Origin: DATKKX01 sp035542775
GTDB lineage: Bacteria > Planctomycetota > Phycisphaerae > UBA1845 > UTPLA1
Length of the DNA stretch: 16,919 nt
Reading direction: 5' to 3'
Assembly (NCBI GenBank): GCA_035542775.1
Contig: DATKKX010000258.1
Location: forward strand, 1 to 16,919
Position 1 is the first letter of the stretch. Each line of letters begins with the position of its first letter. Made by a program: the position numbers and the translations under genes. The notes below the pieces were generated by a model, which saw only the letters and a program-made list of their open reading frames with translations, was not told the origin of the DNA and made no database searches. Shown here one piece after another: positions 13,572 to 16,919 of the stretch.

Positions 13572-14426
13572 ATGAGCTACGAGTACGTGAAGGCGAAGCC
13601 CATCACATTGCGTGATGCCGGAAAGGATGAGAAGTGGCTCCAGGAACTTATCAGCAAAGACCCCGGCGTACTGGGATTTGGCGACGTCCTTGTCATTCAG
13701 CGGGAGCGGCCGCAACCCACGGGGGGCAGGATCGACCTGGTTCTGTCTGACCCAGAAGAAAACCTGCGATACGAAGTCGAGATTATGCTCGGGACCGTGG
13801 ACGAGAGCCATATTGTCCGAACGATTGAGTACTGGGATGTGGAACGTCGGCGGTTCCCGTCATCTGAACATCGTGCTGTAATCGTGGCGGAGGAAATCAC
13901 CAATCGATTCTTCAACGTCATCGGTCTCCTGAACAAAGCCATTCCGATCGTGGCTCTCCAGCTCAACGCCTTCCTCATGGACGAGAAACTGTGCCTGAAC
14001 TTTGTCCGTGTTCTTGACGTGATGGAGGAAGCCGAGGACGAGCCGGGCGAACAAGTTGACCGGAAGTATTGGGAGGCGAGAGGCAGCAAGAAGTCGCTTG
14101 ACCTGATGGACGGCATCATCGCCCTGGTGCCGAAGGAAGCCGGCGAAGTCAGGATCAAGTACAACCGAGCTCATGTCGCGGTTGGCACATCTGGCACGAA
14201 CTTCCTCTGGCTTCACCCGAGGAAGGCCGGACATGTCCACTTCCAGGTAGAACCCGGCGAAGAGGCGCGCGAGAAGCTCATGCCGAGGTTGGAGGAGAAG
14301 GGAATCGAATCCGGCCCTCAGCGGGCGGACGCCATGAAAGTCGTGATCACCGCGAAGGAACTTGACGAGAACACGGACCTGATTCGGGAAGTGGTGGCAA
14401 CGGCAGAATTGAGATCCAGGAAATAG
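13572..14426 (+). CDS. PD-(D/E)XK nuclease-like protein of unknown function
   Basis: A 284-residue protein. The N-terminal half has a restriction-endonuclease-like layout: GGRIDLVLSD with Asp55, then YEVEIMLG with Glu68 and Glu70 where ExK is usual, followed by DESHIVRTIEYWDVERRRFP (77-96), 'AVIVAEEITNRFFNVI' and 'IPIVALQLNAF'. I have seen this block, including the D-E-S-H and T-I-E-Y-W-D motifs, as a conserved core of uncharacterised bacterial proteins. The E-V-E variant seems to be their norm, and whether they cleave DNA is unknown. The C-terminal half (about 165-284) looks like a separate small domain with 'TNFLWLHPRKAGHVHFQVEP'. The ribosome site (AGGAAAGGGG, 13556-13565) is made of the same bases that resemble the REP arm. 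No methyltransferase or helicase is nearby. Confidence 0.7.
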   Translation: MSYEYVKAKPITLRDAGKDEKWLQELISKDPGVLGFGDVLVIQRERPQPTGGRIDLVLSDPEENLRYEVEIMLGTVDESHIVRTIEYWDVERRRFPSSEHRAVIVAEEITNRFFNVIGLLNKAIPIVALQLNAFLMDEKLCLNFVRVLDVMEEAEDEPGEQVDRKYWEARGSKKSLDLMDGIIALVPKEAGEVRIKYNRAHVAVGTSGTNFLWLHPRKAGHVHFQVEPGEEAREKLMPRLEEKGIESGPQRADAMKVVITAKELDENTDLIREVVATAELRSRK

Positions 14427-14560
14427 GAATCGCGGGACACAATCGAGTCGGGCGACAGCATAGACGGTGTTGGCGGTTGGGAAAACCAAAACCAGTATGC
14501 TGTGGGCGGAATGTTGAGGGGTGAGATCTCCCGGGGTTTCAAGCTCCGCGGGCTGTTTCT

Positions 14561-15166
14561 ATGACCACTGATGAACTTCTCCAACGCGTAGCCACTCAGG
14601 CGGTTGTGACGGTCGAGGGCAAGGTGTTCAAAGCGGGGCCGAAGCTCAAGGCGTCGATGGCAGAGAACACGGCGCTCACAGCTGCCGAGATCATAGCGCA
14701 TCCGGACCAGCGGGAGGAGCTGCGCACGTTCCGTTATGGGCACGTCGTTGGCGCCGGCCTGCCGCCGGCGGAGATCGAGGATTGGCAGACGCAGCATCCC
14801 GAGCACCCGCTGCCGGCGGACCTGAAGGAGTTGCTGATGCGCGTGAACGGCGTTCATCTGTGGGCAGACCTGGATACGTTGCGGGCGTACTTCGGCATTC
14901 TCCCGCTTGAAGAGTGGCAGGACGTTCGGCAAGCCGGGTGGGCGATGATGTTTGAAACGCCGCCGGTCGGGCAACTGGTGCTCTCGTACCACGACAACGG
15001 CGATTACTTCCTGGTTCTCGACACAAGCCGGCAAACTTACGTCTGGTACGATCTTCAGGACTTCGACAACCCGAAGCAGGTTGGCCGAACGGTCGAGGAA
15101 CTGCTGGATTTCTGGTGGCGGGAGACGGCGTGGCTTGGTCCGCGGCAGTCAGGAGAAGCTGGCTGA
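14561..15166 (+). CDS. SMI1/KNR4 (SUKH) family protein
   Basis: A 201-residue protein whose region about 64-190 has the SUKH pattern: 'GLPPAEIEDWQ', then LPADLKELLMRVNGVHLW (84-101), a loop with 'FGILPLEEW', 'LVLSYHDNGDYFLVLD' and the closing 'VEELLDFWW'. SUKH proteins are best known as immunity proteins for contact-dependent and polymorphic toxins, and also occur as free-standing binding proteins. The first 60 residues are an extra helical region. No toxin gene adjoins it, so its partner is unknown; a role as antidote to an island nuclease is only a possibility. The ATG has no clear Shine-Dalgarno. The 134-base gap before it shows no convincing promoter. Confidence 0.8.
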   Translation: MTTDELLQRVATQAVVTVEGKVFKAGPKLKASMAENTALTAAEIIAHPDQREELRTFRYGHVVGAGLPPAEIEDWQTQHPEHPLPADLKELLMRVNGVHLWADLDTLRAYFGILPLEEWQDVRQAGWAMMFETPPVGQLVLSYHDNGDYFLVLDTSRQTYVWYDLQDFDNPKQVGRTVEELLDFWWRETAWLGPRQSGEAG

Positions 15167-15171
15167 TCACG

Positions 15172-15200
15172 GACTCGGCGAGCGAGTTACGAGGCGGCCA
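15172..15200 (+). repeat. 28-base direct repeat, copy 2
   Basis: Second copy of the element at 13442-13469, starting 6 bases after the SUKH stop. It shares AGTTACGAGGCGG exactly and 25 of 28 aligned positions overall. Confidence 0.5.
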
Positions 15201-15213
15201 GGCGACTCGCTCG
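15179..15213 (+). terminator. Hairpin after SUKH gene, possible 3'-end structure
   Basis: CGAGCGAGT (15179-15187) pairs perfectly with ACTCGCTCG (15205-15213) across a 17-base loop, 13 bases after the SUKH stop. There is no U-run, so a role as an intrinsic terminator is doubtful; it may protect the transcript end. Confidence 0.35.
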
Positions 15214-15220
15214 GAGTGAG

Positions 15221-15243
15221 TGAAAGAGGGGGCTGGCGGCCGG
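15221..15243 (+). repeat. REP-arm half element, copy 2
   Basis: Matches 10861-10883 in 22 of 23 bases (TGAAAGAGGGGGCTGGC...). The two copies lie near opposite ends of the accessory island, in the same orientation. Confidence 0.55.
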
Positions 15244-15350
15244 CGGAACGGGCGTATGTGGATCGCATCGTCAAGCCGGCGAGGGAGTTCGGGTTTCCGG
15301 GGTGGTATGTCGAGCGTCTGGAGAGCTTCCGGGCGCAGGTTGCGGGTGCT

Positions 15351-15399
15351 CACCACAGAGACACGGAGGCAGGCAGAGAGAAGGATGAAGGATGAAGGG
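15351..15399 (+). repeat. Purine-rich low-complexity filler
   Basis: CACCACAGAGACACGGAGGC is followed by GGATGAA units in tandem (GGATGAAGGATGAAGG). The style resembles the filler at 10487-10527 on the other side of the island. Confidence 0.6.
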
Positions 15400-15470
15400 A
15401 AGGTGGCAGGTCGGCACATGACGGTCATGCGCAGTCGCACTGCTCGCAGAGCCCGCCGGTGGGGGGCACA

Positions 15471-15553
15471 CGGGAAGGGATTCCCGCGGAGGTTGGTGCG
15501 AGAAAGGATTCTCGTACCAGCGGATTCTCGCACCAGCGGATTCTCGCACCAGC
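15471..15553 (+). repeat. Tandem 16-base repeat with nested hairpins
   Basis: Three head-to-tail units GGATTCTCG(T/C)ACCAGC (15506-15521, 15522-15537, 15538-15553). The first unit also pairs with upstream TGGTGCGAGAA (15494-15504) to form an 11-pair stem with a 4-base loop. A sister hairpin CGGGAA-GGGA-TTCCCG (15471-15486) precedes it. Confidence 0.75.
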
Positions 15554-15573
15554 GGCAGGTCGATGAGACGCAA

Positions 15574-15595
15574 CGGCCGAGCAGGAGCTCGGCCG
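15574..15595 (-). terminator. Perfect GC-rich hairpin downstream of sucC
   Basis: CGGCCGAGC-AGGA-GCTCGGCCG is a perfect 9-pair stem with a 4-base loop between convergent genes. It lacks a U-tract on either side in the proper position, so it may be a dispersed repeat or a weak bidirectional terminator, mainly for the sucC transcript. Confidence 0.35.
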
Positions 15596-15604
15596 CTACC
15601 TCTG

Positions 15605-15655
15605 ACTAAGAACCAACAACTAATAACTAAAAACTAAAAACTAATAACTAGCAAC
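15605..15655 (-). repeat. AT-rich ACTAATAACTAAAAACTA array with GTTGTTGGTT motif
   Basis: An array of ACTAA(T/A)AA-type units lies immediately downstream of sucC. Read on the minus strand it includes GTTGTTGGTTCTTAGT (15620-15605), which matches 5214-5229 at 15 of 16 bases. Confidence 0.65.
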
Positions 15656-15663
15656 CGTTCCCG

Positions 15664-16842
15664 CTACACGACTGCCTTGCAGACTTTTTTCGCGGCGTCG
15701 GTCAGGTCGGTCGCGGGGATCAGGGCGGAGATCTTGGCTTCGGCGAGGACCTCGCGGGCGCGGTCGACATTCGTGCCCTCCAGGCGGACTACGACGGGGA
15801 TCTTGAAGCCGATCTCCTTGGCGGCCTCGACCACCGCGTCGGCGATCACGTCGCACTTGGCGATGCCGCCGAAGATGTTGACCAGGATGCCCTTGACCTT
15901 GGGGTCGGAGAGGATGATGCGGAAGGCCTCGGTGGCGCCGTCCTTGGTGACGCTGCCGCCGACGTCCAGGAAGTTGGCGGGTTCGCCCCCGTGCAGCTTG
16001 ATGATGTCCATCGTGCTCATGGCCAGCCCGGCGCCGTTGACCAGGCAGCCGATGTTGCCGTTCAGGGCGATGTAGTTCAGGTTGAACTTGGACGCCCGGA
16101 TCTCGTTGGGGTTCTCCTCCGTGGCGTCGAACATCTCCTGGATGTCCGGGTGGCGGAAGAGGGCGTTGTCGTCGAAGGTGAACTTGGCGTCGATGGCCAT
16201 GATCTGGCCGGGCGAGCCGTTGGTCGCTTTGGTCAGCACCAATGGGTTGATCTCGGCGAGGCTGCAATCCTTCTCGAAGAAGATCCTGGACAGGGCGGAC
16301 ATGGTCTTGGCGGCGGTCTTGCCGGCGTCCCCGGTCAGGCCCAGGGCCTTGCACAGGCGGCGGAGCTCGTAGGACTGGATGCCGAGGTGCGGGTGGAGCC
16401 ATTCCTTGATGATGGCGTCGGGGTTGCGGGCGGCGACTTCCTCGATCTCCACGCCACCTTCGCGCGAGACCATCATGACCGGGCAGCGTTTGGCGCGGTC
16501 CACGACCATGCCGACGTAGTACTCCTTCTCGATGTCCACCGCCCGGGCGAGGAGGAGCTTGCGGACCTTGATGCCCTGCGGGCCGGTCTGCTTGGAGACC
16601 ATGGGCACGGTGAGCATGCGGCGGGCGTGCTGTTCGAGCTCGTCGGGGTTGTCGGAGAGGACGACGTAGCCGGCCTTGCCGCGGCCGCCGGCGTGGACCT
16701 GGGCCTTGAGGACTAGCTTGCCGCCGCCGAGGTTCTCGATGGCCTTGTGGACCTGGACGGCGGACTCGATGACTTCGAACTTGGGTACAGGCGCGCCGGC
16801 GTCGCGAAGCAATCGGCGGGCTTGATATTCATGGATCTTCAT
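15664..16842 (-). CDS. sucC: Succinate-CoA ligase [ADP/GDP-forming] subunit beta
   Basis: A 392-residue protein of the normal SucC length and layout. An ATP-grasp nucleotide-binding domain opens with MKIHEYQARRLL and has the glycine loop GGRGKAG (52-58), EYYVGMVVDR (107-116) and SLAEINPLVLT (194-204). The C-terminal CoA-ligase domain has NGAGLAMSTMD (269-279), LDVGG (292-296), and NIFGGIAKCD (322-331). With SucD it interconverts succinate plus CoA and succinyl-CoA, with substrate-level ATP or GTP formation, in the TCA cycle. The phosphohistidine lies on SucD, which does not follow here: the 3' side is repeat-rich non-coding DNA. The ribosome site AGGAG lies 6 bases before the ATG. Third positions are strongly GC-biased, in contrast with the island genes. 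Confidence 0.97.
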   Translation of the reverse strand: MKIHEYQARRLLRDAGAPVPKFEVIESAVQVHKAIENLGGGKLVLKAQVHAGGRGKAGYVVLSDNPDELEQHARRMLTVPMVSKQTGPQGIKVRKLLLARAVDIEKEYYVGMVVDRAKRCPVMMVSREGGVEIEEVAARNPDAIIKEWLHPHLGIQSYELRRLCKALGLTGDAGKTAAKTMSALSRIFFEKDCSLAEINPLVLTKATNGSPGQIMAIDAKFTFDDNALFRHPDIQEMFDATEENPNEIRASKFNLNYIALNGNIGCLVNGAGLAMSTMDIIKLHGGEPANFLDVGGSVTKDGATEAFRIILSDPKVKGILVNIFGGIAKCDVIADAVVEAAKEIGFKIPVVVRLEGTNVDRAREVLAEAKISALIPATDLTDAAKKVCKAVV

Positions 16843-16872
16843 GAAGGACTCCTGGGTCTAGTCAGAAGGGAT

Positions 16873-16901
16873 ATGCTAACGTTGAGCAGCGCGGTTGCCA
16901 A
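16873..16901 (-). promoter_or_regulatory. sigma70-type promoter of sucC
   Basis: On the minus strand TTGGCA (16901-16896), exactly 17 bases, then TAGCAT (16878-16873). Transcription would start near 16866, leaving a leader of about 24 bases. This is the best promoter in the window by match and spacing. Confidence 0.55.
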
Positions 16902-16919
16902 ATGGGCGGGGCGGGAGAG

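Larger units (their letters stand above)
15167..15663. other. Repeat-built non-coding right edge of the island
   Basis: These 497 bases lie between the convergent SUKH and sucC genes and contain no supported gene. They hold, in order, a perfect 9-pair hairpin, a REP-arm half element, a purine-rich CACAGAGACACGG/GGATGAAGGATGAAGG stretch, a CGGGAA-TTCCCG hairpin, a 16-base tandem repeat, a perfect GC-rich hairpin and an AT-rich ACTAATAACTAAAAACTA array. Confidence 0.65.

Noticed and set aside
14470..14501. Promoter for the SUKH gene (TTGGCG ... TATGCT)
   Set aside because: The spacer is 20 bases and both boxes match poorly; not strong enough to list.
11301..15200. Integron cassette array with attC sites
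   Set aside because: GTTATG at 11391-11396 and GTTACG at 13455-13460 recall attC ends, but the required paired R-boxes with consistent folding are not found after each gene and no integrase is in view.
15506..15553. Possible CRISPR array
   Set aside because: The 16-base units are contiguous with no spacers and no cas gene is present.

Overview
The window reads as a chromosomal segment of a GC-rich bacterium. It is most likely a member of the Planctomycetota or a neighbouring PVC lineage. That placement rests on gene content (FapA/CheD/HDOD cluster, AmmeMemoRadiSam enzyme, large secreted proteins of unknown role) and on filler repeats of the ACGAAGGAC and CACAGAGACACGG type between genes. No rRNA or tRNA gene is visible, so the assignment is an inference.

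Left part (1-6145), all on the minus strand. A tightly overlapping operon runs FapA (DUF342) - CheD - HDOD protein, the last cut by the window edge. It points to chemosensory or surface-related signalling. Next come a radical SAM enzyme of the AmmeMemoRadiSam system (amrS) with a twin-arginine leader, a fusion of a CitD-like acyl-carrier domain to a CitE-like lyase, and a GNAT acetyltransferase. A single-domain Mop/TOBE molybdate-binding protein (6146-6355) is on the plus strand.

Middle part (6390-10465). A two-gene minus-strand unit encodes a secreted protein with a metallophosphoesterase-like fold that has lost nearly all its metal ligands, followed 12 bp later by a membrane-anchored protein of unknown function. 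Divergent from it is a D-2-hydroxyacid dehydrogenase homologue. It keeps the Arg/Glu/His catalytic residues but has a degenerate nucleotide-binding glycine motif.

Right part (10466-15663) is an accessory island, all genes on the plus strand, with visibly lower third-position GC in several genes. It holds a small coiled-coil protein between two REP-like palindromes, a TIR-like (Cap12/Pycsar-effector type) NADase candidate with an unrecognised C-terminal half, an abortive-infection C-terminal (Abi_C) protein with an R-x6-H HEPN-like motif, a PD-(D/E)XK-like protein, and a SUKH (SMI1/KNR4) protein. Both edges are built of tandem and palindromic repeats. The most likely new system in the window is the TIR plus Abi_C pair, possibly with its two downstream neighbours. 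No CD-NTase, phage gene, integrase or transposase is visible.

The window ends with sucC (succinyl-CoA synthetase beta subunit) on the minus strand under a good sigma70-type promoter. No sucD follows it.
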